64,000 nt of DNA from Subtercola endophyticus (GTDB taxonomy: Bacteria > Actinomycetota > Actinomycetes > Actinomycetales > Microbacteriaceae): assembly GCF_021044565.1 (NCBI RefSeq), contig NZ_CP087997.1, positions 3,782,001 to 3,846,000 of the forward strand, given 5' to 3'. Each line of letters begins with the position of its first letter. The first letter of the stretch is position 1. Below the pieces are notes generated by a model. The model was not told the origin of the DNA and did no database searches. It worked only from the letters and a program-made list of their open reading frames with translations. The position numbers and the translations under genes are program-made. Positions 1 through 8,128 of this stretch are shown here, piece after piece.

Positions 1-2819
1 AGGCCGAGCGATTCGGGAGTGTCGCTGCCGATGAAGGGGGAGTACTCCGGCGTGATCGTTGGTGGCGCGGATCCTTGCTCCATCGAGACATCGGGCGCCA
101 GAACCTCGATCGGCGTCGGCGTGACCGTCACGAAGGTGGCCGCTGAGAACACGCGCCCCTCGGAGGGCGTGTCGCCCGTCGCGTTGTAGACCAGTGCCTT
201 ATAGAAGGTGCGATCGATGCTTACGCGCGCGTGCACCACGTACTGCGACGACTGCGCGAGCGGAATGGCCGTGTAGGTCACGTCGTCACGCGAGGAGTAC
301 CACTGGTAGCGCACCTCGGGGTTGCCGGAGGCGGTCACGCGCAGAGTTCGCTGCTCACCCGACTCGATCGAGAGCCGGCCGCCGAATGAATCGACAGCGG
401 GCGCGTACTTCTCGACCGCAATGGTCTGTGAAACGCGCTCGGCGGGTGGGTACAACCCCGATCCGGCCTGGTCTGCGTACACCGTGCAGGTGCCTGCGAA
501 GGGGGTAGAGACGTCAGACGCGAACGACACCAGGCCGTCGGGCGCCACCGTGCACCAGGAGGCGCTCGACGCGTCGGCCTGGAACACGACAGGTTGACCG
601 GATGCTCCTCCCGTCGCCTCGGCGCTGTAGACGTCGCCCACATGTGCCAGGTCAGGGGCGTCGCTCGTGAACGTGATCACCTGCGCGGCAGCCGCAACCA
701 CGAGCGTGCCCGGTCGGTAGTCGATGTCGTAGTGCGGCGAGCTCTGGCCGGTGCAGGTTATCGCGTAACGTCCGGCGGGGAGGTCGGGACCGGCTGCCAG
801 TGATGTCGAGCACAACAGGGTGCCCTGCAGGGAGCCGGGCCCGTCGCCGAGCCGGAAGCCTTCGTCGCCCGCGCCGTAACTCGCGGTGAACTCGGGCGCC
901 TCCGTGCCGAATGCCATCGTCTTGTCGTCGGCCGTCACGACGAGCCGCGCCTTCGTCACGGTGAGTACCGCGATGTTCGACTGGGTCGTGCCGTGCCCGT
1001 TCGAAAAGAGCACCCGAAACCGTGTGCCCGACGGCGTATCTGCCGGGGGCTGATAGCTGCCTGCGGTGGCGCCCGGAATGTCGGTGAAGGGGGTGTTCGT
1101 GTCGGCCGACACCTGCCACTGCGAGGCCGGATCCGGATTCGAGACGGCGGCCGCGCGCAGAACGGGCGGTTGGTCTCCGTAGACGATGGTGGCCGACTGC
1201 GGCTGGGCGACGACCACCGGCATCGTGATTGCTTCGACCGTCTGGTCGAGCGGCGAACTCGTGCTCGGCTGAAAGATCTCGGTGCGCGAGGTGAAGCCGC
1301 TGAAGGCCGCCGTCACCTGGTAGACGGTCGGTGCGAGATAGGGGTAGGCCACCGTGGCGAATCCGTTGACCACGGATGCCGTGCCGAGCGGAATGACCGT
1401 CGACGGGCTGAACTGCGGTCGCGCGGTGAAGGTGACGGTGCCACCGTTCGGGTGCTCCGCCCTGGTGTCTCGGACTTCGGCGGTGAACGTCACTGTGTCG
1501 CCACGCAGCGCCGGATTCGGTGTCGACGATAACAGGGTTGCGGTGGCCGAGGTGAAGAACGGCGTCACCGTGTGGGTCGCCGATGCCGAACTCGCCTGGA
1601 ACACCGCCTCGCTCGTATCGACACCGCTGTAGGTCGCGGTCAGCGTCGTGTCGCCGACCGGAAGTGTATCGAGGGCGAAGCTCGCGGTGCCGGCGGCCAC
1701 CGTGGCGCTGAGCACGGCGCGGCCCGGAATCTGCAGCTGCACGGTGCCGCCCGTGGCCGGTGCTCCGCTTGTGCTCTGCACGTGCACGGTGGCGGTGAGG
1801 TCGTCGGAAGGCAGGCTCGGGTCGGGAGACACGCTCACCGTGGTCACCGTCGGGTAGATCGGCGCGACCACCACAGACGCGGCGCCGGCGTCGGTCGAAC
1901 CGTTGAGCAGGGTGCCGGAGGGATGGTCGGGGGTGGGTGCCGCGGTCGGGATGTACGGGGGCAGGTAGTTGGATCCGCCTCCGCCCCCGCCCGAACCGCC
2001 GTTCTGGCCGCCGCCCCCTCCGCCCCCGCCGTAGAACCCCGATCCACCCGATCCGCCGACCGTGAACGTGCCCACCAGTCGCGCGTTGCCGGCGGCGCCC
2101 CCGGTGAGGTAGCTGCCCGCGCCGCCGGGGGTGCCCGGATCGCCAACCGCACGATGGCCCGCGGCGCCCCCGTTGCCGCCGCTCGTTGCCGTGCCGGCGC
2201 TGCCGCCCGCGCCGTCTTGGCGGTCGTTGTCTCCGCCGTCGGCGCCGTTCTGGCCCGCGGCCCCTCCCGCGCCGCCGTGGCTGTCTCCGTTGAAATCGCC
2301 GCCGCCTCCGCCCCCGCCGCCACCACCCGCAACGGCAAGCAGGGCCGACGTCGGGAATTCAGACGCCGGATGCGCGCCCCCCGGGCAGTACGGAGACGGA
2401 TCGATGTTCGACACGAACGATCCGCGCCCACCGAGACTCTGGCCCGCCGGCTCCCCCTCAGAGGTGGCCATCAACGCCGACGCCGCAGCGAGCCACAACT
2501 GCTGGCCGGGCTGCACCGGCACCACCGCCTGCACGATTCCGGCGTCGCCGCCCGTGCCGCCCGCAGCCGAAAACGCGTGACCCGCGGCCCCCTTCTGCCC
2601 GACGACCGTCATGCGCACGAACGTCACCCCGGCGGGCACCGTGATCGTCGAGCTGGCGCAGGCGGCGGTCGAAGTCGGGTCGGCTGGCGAGCTCGGCTCA
2701 GCAGCATCCGCTCGCACCGCGGGCAGCGACGCGAGCAGACCCACGGCGAGCGTCACCGAGAACGCGAGGGTCAGCGCACGGGCGCGGCGGCCGGCACGAA
2801 CGGCGGCGGTTCTGGGCAT
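1..2819 (-). CDS. Secreted glycine-rich, Ig-like/MBG-domain surface protein (partial, C-terminus outside window)
   Basis: An uninterrupted minus-strand frame runs from an ATG at 2819 off the left edge of the window (about 939 codons, no stop seen). The N-terminus is a Sec-type signal peptide: a basic run (RAGRRARA), a hydrophobic core (LTLAFSVTLAVGLLASL) and a likely cleavage near AVRA-DAAEP, around residue 38. Next comes a region of roughly 250 residues with long Gly runs. After that come Ig-like modules, including stretches resembling MBG repeats (VTADDKTMAFGTEAPEF near positions 860-950; PTITPEYSPFIGSDTPESL at the left edge). Family knowledge suggests an exported wall-associated or adhesive protein. 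No anchor can be judged because the C-terminus is missing. No strong ribosome binding site is visible before the ATG, so the start rests on the signal peptide. The specific role is unknown. Confidence 0.8.
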   Translation of the reverse strand, partial: MPRTAAVRAGRRARALTLAFSVTLAVGLLASLPAVRADAAEPSSPADPTSTAACASSTITVPAGVTFVRMTVVGQKGAAGHAFSAAGGTGGDAGIVQAVVPVQPGQQLWLAAASALMATSEGEPAGQSLGGRGSFVSNIDPSPYCPGGAHPASEFPTSALLAVAGGGGGGGGGGDFNGDSHGGAGGAAGQNGADGGDNDRQDGAGGSAGTATSGGNGGAAGHRAVGDPGTPGGAGSYLTGGAAGNARLVGTFTVGGSGGSGFYGGGGGGGGQNGGSGGGGGGSNYLPPYIPTAAPTPDHPSGTLLNGSTDAGAASVVVAPIYPTVTTVSVSPDPSLPSDDLTATVHVQSTSGAPATGGTVQLQIPGRAVLSATVAAGTASFALDTLPVGDTTLTATYSGVDTSEAVFQASSASATHTVTPFFTSATATLLSSTPNPALRGDTVTFTAEVRDTRAEHPNGGTVTFTARPQFSPSTVIPLGTASVVNGFATVAYPYLAPTVYQVTAAFSGFTSRTEIFQPSTSSPLDQTVEAITMPVVVAQPQSATIVYGDQPPVLRAAAVSNPDPASQWQVSADTNTPFTDIPGATAGSYQPPADTPSGTRFRVLFSNGHGTTQSNIAVLTVTKARLVVTADDKTMAFGTEAPEFTASYGAGDEGFRLGDGPGSLQGTLLCSTSLAAGPDLPAGRYAITCTGQSSPHYDIDYRPGTLVVAAAAQVITFTSDAPDLAHVGDVYSAEATGGASGQPVVFQADASSASWCTVAPDGLVSFASDVSTPFAGTCTVYADQAGSGLYPPAERVSQTIAVEKYAPAVDSFGGRLSIESGEQRTLRVTASGNPEVRYQWYSSRDDVTYTAIPLAQSSQYVVHARVSIDRTFYKALVYNATGDTPSEGRVFSAATFVTVTPTPIEVLAPDVSMEQGSAPPTITPEYSPFIGSDTPESLG

Positions 2820-2906
2820 GGTTCATCGTCGCAGACTCTGGGCTGCGGCGCCTTCGCAATACGGGCTGACGAGCGTGCGGTGAAACCAATCAGCACGCAA
2901 CCGCGT

Positions 2907-3512
2907 TTACGGGCGTGGTGTCGGGGCGAGGGCGCGCCGGGCCAGCTCGACGAGATGAGCGCGGTACTGGGCGCGTAGTTCGTCGTTCACCTCGGTGCCC
3001 ATCACCATCTGGGTGATCTGGGGTGCCGCGACGAACCAGCTGACCAGGCTGATGAGGCTCATGACCACGAAGCGGGGGTCGAGTGTGCTGTCGATCGCGC
3101 CGACCGCCTGGGCGTCTGCAACGGCTTTCACCTTGTCGGCGTAGTGCTCGGTGCGGGCAGCGCGGTGGGGAATGGCGTCGAAGGAGAAATGCGCGGTCTC
3201 GTGCTGCACGAGCTGCAGCACGTCGGGATTCGCGACCATGAAGTCGAAAAGGTCGCCGATATAGTCGCCCACTCGCTCGGGATGCAGTTCGACGGCCTCG
3301 GCAAGGTCGGTGAGCCGTTGCTGAAGAACTTTGGCGAACAGTTCTTCTTTGTTGCCGAAGTAGCTGTAGATGAGGGACTTGTTGGCTTCGGCCGCTTCGG
3401 CAATACGATCCACCCGTGCGCCGGCGATTCCCTCTGCGGCGAATTCCGCGACCGCGGCGTCGAAAATGCGTTGGGTGGTTTTTGTTCTGTCGTACGGTGG
3501 CACGGTCACCAT
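2907..3512 (-). CDS. TetR/AcrR family transcriptional regulator
   Basis: A 201-residue protein with an N-terminal TetR helix-turn-helix (TTQRIFDAAVAEFAAEGI...VDRIAEAAEANKSLIYSYF, about residues 10-55) and a helical C-terminal ligand/dimer domain. It is transcribed divergently from an MFS exporter and two aldo-keto reductases, the usual arrangement of a local repressor of an efflux/detoxification operon. The reading frame extends to a TTG at 3542, but the ATG at 3512 is preferred. A GAGAGG directly precedes that ATG and would be better spaced for the in-frame GTG at 3503, so the exact start is uncertain by a few codons. The ligand is unknown. Confidence 0.85.
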   Translation of the reverse strand: MVTVPPYDRTKTTQRIFDAAVAEFAAEGIAGARVDRIAEAAEANKSLIYSYFGNKEELFAKVLQQRLTDLAEAVELHPERVGDYIGDLFDFMVANPDVLQLVQHETAHFSFDAIPHRAARTEHYADKVKAVADAQAVGAIDSTLDPRFVVMSLISLVSWFVAAPQITQMVMGTEVNDELRAQYRAHLVELARRALAPTPRP

Positions 3513-3570
3513 CCTCTCAGCGCTGGGGAATTTCTCGACCAATCGGGAACAAATCTACTCGGATCTGATT

Positions 3571-3586
3571 ATAACTAACGAGTTGT
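3571..3586. promoter_or_regulatory. Candidate TetR operator
   Basis: In the AT-rich gap between the divergent TetR and MFS genes lies ATAACT-AACG-AGTTGT. This is an inverted repeat with 5 of 6 positions matching per arm, centred about 30 bases before the MFS start. Position and symmetry suit a TetR dimer acting on both promoters. Binding by this particular regulator is inferred. Confidence 0.45.
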
Positions 3587-3608
3587 TTTTAATTGTAGGG
3601 TGGATGGT

Positions 3609-4853
3609 ATGAGTGAACTAGCGGCTGACCAGGGCTGGACGAGAAGACTTCTTGTTCTCTCCATAACCGCAGCGGTGGCAGTGAGCGTGATCTACCTGCC
3701 GCAATCGCTGTTGACGAACCTCGCGGCGAATCTGGGTGTGCCGACAAGTCTCGCAAGCGTCGTCGCGACGACCGTGCAGGTCGGGTATGCGCTCGGCATT
3801 CTGCTGCTCGTGCCCCTCGCCGACCGCGTGCATCCTCGGCGCCAGGTGACAGTGCAGTCGATCATCCTCGCTGCTGCGCTCGTCGCCTCAGCGCTGATGC
3901 CCGAGGTCGTGAGTGTCGCCATCGGGTTCTTGATCGTCGGCCTCGTGGCCAACATTGCACAGGTCATCATTCCCGCGGCAGGCAGGCTCTCGCCTGCATC
4001 GCGCAAAGGGGCGACGACGGGCACGCTTGTCGGTGCTCTACTGATCGGCATCTTCGGCGGCCGAATCGTCGCCAGCCTTCTTGTCGGGGCCATCGGCTGG
4101 CGCTGGGTGATTATCATCTTCGCGGCCCTCGTGCTCGTTATGCTCCCCTTTGCACGACGGGCACTGGATGCCCCGCTCCCGCTCGAGGGAGCGCCTCGCA
4201 GCTACGGCCGACTGCTTCTGTCGACGCTGGCACTCGCTCGGCGCAGTCCGACGCTCGTTCAGTCGGCGATCATGCAGTTCTTCGTCTTCGCTACCTTCAA
4301 CTCGATCTGGACCGTCATGGTCTTGCATCTCACGGCCGCTCCGTTCGGGTGGAGCGTTCTGGCCGCGGGCCTCTTCGGTCTCGTTGGTCTTGCGGCCGGC
4401 ATCGTCACCCCGTTCAGCGGTCGTTTCATCGACCGGTTCGGCGCGCTTCCGGTAGCCGGCGGGTTTCTCGCACTGATGCTCGTCAGCGTCGTGCTGACGA
4501 TCTTCGATTCGAGCAACATCATCTTCTTCGCTATCACCGTGTTCTTCGCGACGTGGGCGAATCAGTCGATTCAGTCGGCGAACCAGAGCCGGGTGCTGCA
4601 GACGAATCCCGGCGCTTCGGCGCAGGCCAACACTCTGTTCATGTTCTTCGTGTTCCTCGGTGGTTCCGTCGGCGCGCTGCTCGGCCCGATCGCGTTCGCT
4701 GCCGGCGGTATGACACGGGTCGCCGAACAGGGAACCGTCTTCGTGCTGATCGCCGCTCTCACCTGGATGATCACGACCCTCGTGTCACGACGCGGGGCGC
4801 GCACGAGCCAGGAGCCGATGAACGGCCAGAATAAGAAGGGCGCAACCGCATGA
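3609..4853 (+). CDS. MFS transporter (DHA1-type, 12 TM, probable efflux)
   Basis: A 414-residue protein with about twelve hydrophobic segments and the MFS signature between TM2 and TM3 (LVPLADRVHPRRQV, near residues 72-85). Its length and the short charged C-tail fit drug/metabolite exporters of the DHA1 group. The start is the ATG at 3609, preceded by AGGGTGG with a 5-base spacer; an upstream in-frame GTG at 3600 would sit inside that site. It is the first gene of an operon with two aldo-keto reductases, overlapping the next gene by 4 bases (ATGA). The divergent TetR is probably its repressor. The substrate is unknown; reductases in the same operon hint at a reactive carbonyl. Confidence 0.85.
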   Translation: MSELAADQGWTRRLLVLSITAAVAVSVIYLPQSLLTNLAANLGVPTSLASVVATTVQVGYALGILLLVPLADRVHPRRQVTVQSIILAAALVASALMPEVVSVAIGFLIVGLVANIAQVIIPAAGRLSPASRKGATTGTLVGALLIGIFGGRIVASLLVGAIGWRWVIIIFAALVLVMLPFARRALDAPLPLEGAPRSYGRLLLSTLALARRSPTLVQSAIMQFFVFATFNSIWTVMVLHLTAAPFGWSVLAAGLFGLVGLAAGIVTPFSGRFIDRFGALPVAGGFLALMLVSVVLTIFDSSNIIFFAITVFFATWANQSIQSANQSRVLQTNPGASAQANTLFMFFVFLGGSVGALLGPIAFAAGGMTRVAEQGTVFVLIAALTWMITTLVSRRGARTSQEPMNGQNKKGATA

Positions 4854-5632
4854 CCTCGACAACGACCCCGATCATGCTGAACTCCGGTGCAGCGATGCCG
4901 CCGATCGGCTTCGGCTGCTGGCAGGTCGGTCGCGCCGCGATCGCCGAAGCAGCACGGGCCGGCTACCGGGCCTTCGACACCGCAACGTTCTACGGCAACG
5001 AGAAACAGGTCGGCCAGGCGATCGGTGACGCGGGCCTGGCCCGCGCAGATGTCTTCGTGACCACAAAAGTGTGGCGCAATGACATGGGGTACGCGGGCAC
5101 GCTGAAGGCCTACGACACCTCGCGGCGCCTTCTTGGTGTGGAGTCGGTCGACCTCTACCTCATCCACTGGCCGCAACCCGACGACAAGCTCGTCACCGAG
5201 ACCTGGCGTGCGATGGAGCACCTGCTCGATCGGGGTGAGGTGAAATCGATCGGAGTCTCGAATTTCGAGGAATCCGATCTCGACCTGCTCGCGCGGCACT
5301 CCGACGTCGTTCCGGCTGTCAATCAGATAGAACTGCATCCACTGCGCCAGCGAAAGCGGCTCGTCGCCGCCAATACGGCCCGCGGAATCGTCACGACGGC
5401 ATGGTCACCGCTCGGCCAGGGCGGCCCCGTTCTGCGCAACCCGGAGCTGAAGAGTGTTGCCGCCGCCCACGGCGTCAGCGTCGCGCAGGTCGTGCTGCGG
5501 TGGATGCTGCAGAAGCAGATCGTCACCATTCCCCGCTCGGGCAATGCCGAACGCATTGCCCAGAACATCGATCTCGACGGCTTCGAGCTGTCGCCCGCCG
5601 AGGTCGCCCGCATCGACGCCCTTGCGAACTGA
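4850..5632 (+). CDS. Aldo/keto reductase (2,5-diketogluconate reductase-like)
   Basis: A 260-residue NADPH-dependent (beta/alpha)8-barrel reductase. The full catalytic tetrad is visible: Asp43 and Tyr48 (FDTATFYGNE), Lys73 (TTKVWR) and His106 (LIHWP). The C-terminal cofactor motif IPRSGNAERIAQN is present. It is translationally coupled to the MFS gene (ATGA overlap) and followed by a second reductase. It closely resembles the AKR at 6670-7506: the tetrad residues have identical numbering, indicating a duplication. Carbonyl reduction is well supported. The physiological substrate is not. Confidence 0.88.
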   Translation: MTSTTTPIMLNSGAAMPPIGFGCWQVGRAAIAEAARAGYRAFDTATFYGNEKQVGQAIGDAGLARADVFVTTKVWRNDMGYAGTLKAYDTSRRLLGVESVDLYLIHWPQPDDKLVTETWRAMEHLLDRGEVKSIGVSNFEESDLDLLARHSDVVPAVNQIELHPLRQRKRLVAANTARGIVTTAWSPLGQGGPVLRNPELKSVAAAHGVSVAQVVLRWMLQKQIVTIPRSGNAERIAQNIDLDGFELSPAEVARIDALAN

Positions 5633-5693
5633 AGCTCCACTGCACGCGAGAGTCTCACCCCACCCCGCCTCATCCCTCACGAAAGGACTCACC

Positions 5694-6668
5694 ATGAGCA
5701 CCACGCCCACAACCGCGACACGAGCACGTATCGGCACTTCAGACCTCGAGGTATTCCCGCTGGCCCTCGGCGCGAACACCTTCGGGTGGACGTCGGACGC
5801 CGCGTCGTCAGAGCTCGTGCTGAATGCGTTCGTCGAAGGCGGAGGCAACTTCATCGATACCGCCGACAGCTACTCTGCCTGGGTACCGGGCAACACGGGC
5901 GGGGAATCTGAGAGCATCATCGGCACTTGGATGACCGGCAGAGGCAACCGCTCCGATGTTGTCATCGGCACCAAGGTGAGCCAGCACCCCAGCTTCAAGG
6001 GTCTCTCCGCGGCCAACATCGCCCGGGCATCCGATGCCTCGCTGAAGCGTCTCGGCACCGACTACATCGACCTGTACTACGCCCACTTCGACGACGAAAC
6101 CGTGCCGCTGACCGAAACTGTCGAAGCGTTCAACGCTCTCGTGGTCGCCGGTAAGGTTCGATTCGTCGGTCTCTCGAACTACAGCGCCGCCCGAGTCGCC
6201 GAATGGATCACGATTGCCGAGTTGCGCGGCTACGCTCTGCCGGTGGCGTTGCAGCCGCACTACAACCTCGTACACCGTCGACAGTTCGAGGGAGAACTCG
6301 CTTCGGTCAGTGCCAGCCATGAACTCGGCGTCGTTCCGTATTTCTCCCTCGCCAGCGGTTTTCTGACGGGAAAGTACCGCACGCGTGACGACTTCGCCGG
6401 CACCGCTCGCGAGAAAATGGTCGGCCCGTATTTCAGCGACGAGGGACTTGCTGTCGTCGACACGCTCGCGCAGATCGCCGCGGCACACGACGTGGCGATG
6501 AGTTCGGTCGCCCTCGCCTGGCTACGCAGCCAGCCACAGGTGGTTGCCCCGATCGCCAGCGCGCGCACGCTCGAACAGCTGCCTGATCTGATGGCATCGG
6601 CGACCCTCGGTCTGAGCGACGCCGAACTCGTTCAGCTCGACACCGTTTCGGCGCGAGTGCCGGCGTGA
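5694..6668 (+). CDS. Aldo/keto reductase (larger AKR subgroup)
   Basis: A 324-residue AKR with tetrad Asp55, Tyr60 (FIDTADSYS), Lys94 (GTKVSQ) and His131 (YYAHFDD). The longer chain, the NTGGESE segment and an HFDD instead of HWP around the active His place it with the longer bacterial AKRs (general-stress type) rather than with its two neighbours. The start at 5694 is chosen because AAAGGA lies about 8 bases upstream and the homologous domain begins immediately after. The frame itself is open further upstream into the previous gene. It is the third gene of the MFS operon. It ends one base before the stop of a convergent AKR, leaving no room for a dedicated terminator. Confidence 0.87.
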   Translation: MSTTPTTATRARIGTSDLEVFPLALGANTFGWTSDAASSELVLNAFVEGGGNFIDTADSYSAWVPGNTGGESESIIGTWMTGRGNRSDVVIGTKVSQHPSFKGLSAANIARASDASLKRLGTDYIDLYYAHFDDETVPLTETVEAFNALVVAGKVRFVGLSNYSAARVAEWITIAELRGYALPVALQPHYNLVHRRQFEGELASVSASHELGVVPYFSLASGFLTGKYRTRDDFAGTAREKMVGPYFSDEGLAVVDTLAQIAAAHDVAMSSVALAWLRSQPQVVAPIASARTLEQLPDLMASATLGLSDAELVQLDTVSARVPA

Positions 6669-6669
6669 G

Positions 6670-7506
6670 TCAGACGCGAGCGCGAAGGTCGAAGAGGCCA
6701 CCGGCGTAAGGCCGATTGAGGTCGTCGATACGAACCAGCTCGTCGGCCGCGAGTTCGAATCCGTCGAGGTCGATGTTCTGCGAGATTCGGCTCGGCGTGT
6801 TCGATCGGGGCACCGCGATCAGGTGCGACTGCCTCATCCAGCGCAGCACGACTTGCGCGACGGTCACCCCGTGTGTTGCCGCGATCTGCAGCAGTGTCGG
6901 GTCTGTGAGCACCTCGTTCCGAAAGAACGATCCGTTGCCCCCCAGCGGTGACCAGGCAGAAGTGGCGATTCCGCGCGCCGCGTTCACAGAGACCAGATCC
7001 GGCCGCTGCTGTAAGGGGTGAAGCAAGATCTGGTTCACGGCCGGCGTGACGTCGAAGTGCGAAGCCAACAGATCGAGATCGGATTCTTCGAAGTTCGAGA
7101 CCCCGATGGAGTTCACTTTGCCTTGTTCGAGCAGCTTTTCCATCGCCTTCCAGGTCTCGGTGGTCATGCGTTCGTCCCATTGCGGCCAGTGAATGAGGTA
7201 GAGGTCGATGACATCGACACCGAGATGGGTGCGCGAGGTCTCCCAGGCAGAAAACGTGCCTTCATACGACATGTCGGGGCGCGCGATCTTGGTGGTCAGA
7301 AACATCTCGGCCGGGTTCATGCCCGCCTCCAGGATGCCCGCAGCGACCTCGGCCTCGTTGAAGTAGAAGGTCGCTGTATCGAACGCGCGGTACCCGGCGC
7401 GTGCCGCCGCCGCCACACCCTCGCGGCCGACTTCCCAGGTTCCGAAGCCGAGGAGCGGCATCCGCTCGCCGGAGTTCAGCGTGACCTCGGCACCGTGATC
7501 TGCCAT
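6670..7506 (-). CDS. Aldo/keto reductase (paralogue of the AKR at 4850)
   Basis: A 278-residue AKR with Asp43, Tyr48 (FDTATFYFNE), Lys73 (TTKIARP) and His106 (LIHWP), matching the AKR at 4850-5632 position for position. The start is the ATG at 7506, one base after the TGA of the preceding ABM-domain gene, so the two are translationally coupled. A TTG at 7524 extends the frame but would overlap that gene. The cofactor motif VPRSNTPSRISQN is intact. Being co-transcribed with an ABM-type protein suggests both act on the same metabolite. The substrate is unknown. Confidence 0.87.
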   Translation of the reverse strand: MADHGAEVTLNSGERMPLLGFGTWEVGREGVAAAARAGYRAFDTATFYFNEAEVAAGILEAGMNPAEMFLTTKIARPDMSYEGTFSAWETSRTHLGVDVIDLYLIHWPQWDERMTTETWKAMEKLLEQGKVNSIGVSNFEESDLDLLASHFDVTPAVNQILLHPLQQRPDLVSVNAARGIATSAWSPLGGNGSFFRNEVLTDPTLLQIAATHGVTVAQVVLRWMRQSHLIAVPRSNTPSRISQNIDLDGFELAADELVRIDDLNRPYAGGLFDLRARV

Positions 7507-7507
7507 C

Positions 7508-7903
7508 TCAGCCCGCCCAGACAACCGCGTGAAGCCGGATGGATTCGTCTTTCGGCACGAATGCTCGGTGCTCGAGACTCATGACGTATTCCGACTGGTG
7601 ATAGAACTCGTACGTCACCTCGAGGCCAGGAAGCATCTCGGGTGTGAACAGTTTCTCTGGATTCGCCTCGAAGTACGCGATGCGGCTGCGGTGATGGCTG
7701 TCGTAGATTTCGGCTGACTCCCACAGCTCGGTGATGACCACGACGTCGGGTCGCCCCGGCGCCTGCAGAGTCTCGTAAAAGAGGCAACCAGGCTCCTCGC
7801 GCGAGCGCTCGGCGGTCTCGATGAGATCGGTGATGAAGGCGTCGCGCGGGCCGACGAATTTCGTCAGGTCGAACGTGACGATAACTCTGATGTGATGTGC
7901 CAT
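7508..7903 (-). CDS. ABM-domain (dimeric alpha/beta-barrel) protein, long form
   Basis: A 131-residue protein of the antibiotic-biosynthesis-monooxygenase/YgiN-like fold. The core is RVIVTFDL..., GCLFYETLQ and VVITELWESAEIYDSHH, followed by an extension with EFYHQSEYV and a Trp-containing C-terminus. The ATG at 7903 has a well-spaced GGAG; the frame's earlier start lacks one. It is paralogous to the two proteins at 11979-12365 and 12385-12750, sharing GCLxYET, ELWES and the same unusual C-terminal extension. Family members are cofactor-free oxygenases, isomerases or lyases, so the reaction is not predictable. It is the first gene of a minus-strand pair with an AKR, divergent from the ABC importer. 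Confidence 0.75.
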   Translation of the reverse strand: MAHHIRVIVTFDLTKFVGPRDAFITDLIETAERSREEPGCLFYETLQAPGRPDVVVITELWESAEIYDSHHRSRIAYFEANPEKLFTPEMLPGLEVTYEFYHQSEYVMSLEHRAFVPKDESIRLHAVVWAG

Positions 7904-8037
7904 CAATCTCCATTGCTCGAAAGGCTCACGCTGCTGTGAGTTCACTCTATGTGCCGTGAACCACGCGAAAACAGCCGCTCACACCGATACCTACCATCAG
8001 AAAAAAGAACCATCGCGTTTTTGCGCCCGATGGTCTA

Positions 8038-8055
8038 CTGATAACGCGTTAGCAG
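8038..8055. promoter_or_regulatory. LacI-like palindromic operator
   Basis: CTGATAACGCGTTAGCAG is an 18-bp palindrome broken at one pair only, with a perfect 10-bp core (TAACGCGTTA) and a central CG, as typical of LacI-family operators. It lies in the 225-bp divergent gap, 74 bases before the binding-protein gene and 134 bases before the ABM gene, so it could control both. The rest of this gap shows no gene. No LacI-family gene is in the window. Confidence 0.6.
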
Positions 8056-8128
8056 GAAAGCTAACCGAAATTATCGGCAACGGAGCCAGTTCACTGCGGT
8101 TCCGGCCACCTCACAGCGGGAGACCAGA

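Noticed and set aside
1568..2978. Plus-strand frames across the start of the window
   Set aside because: Arg- and Pro-rich shadows of the large minus-strand surface protein, which has a signal peptide and Ig/MBG motifs in one continuous frame.
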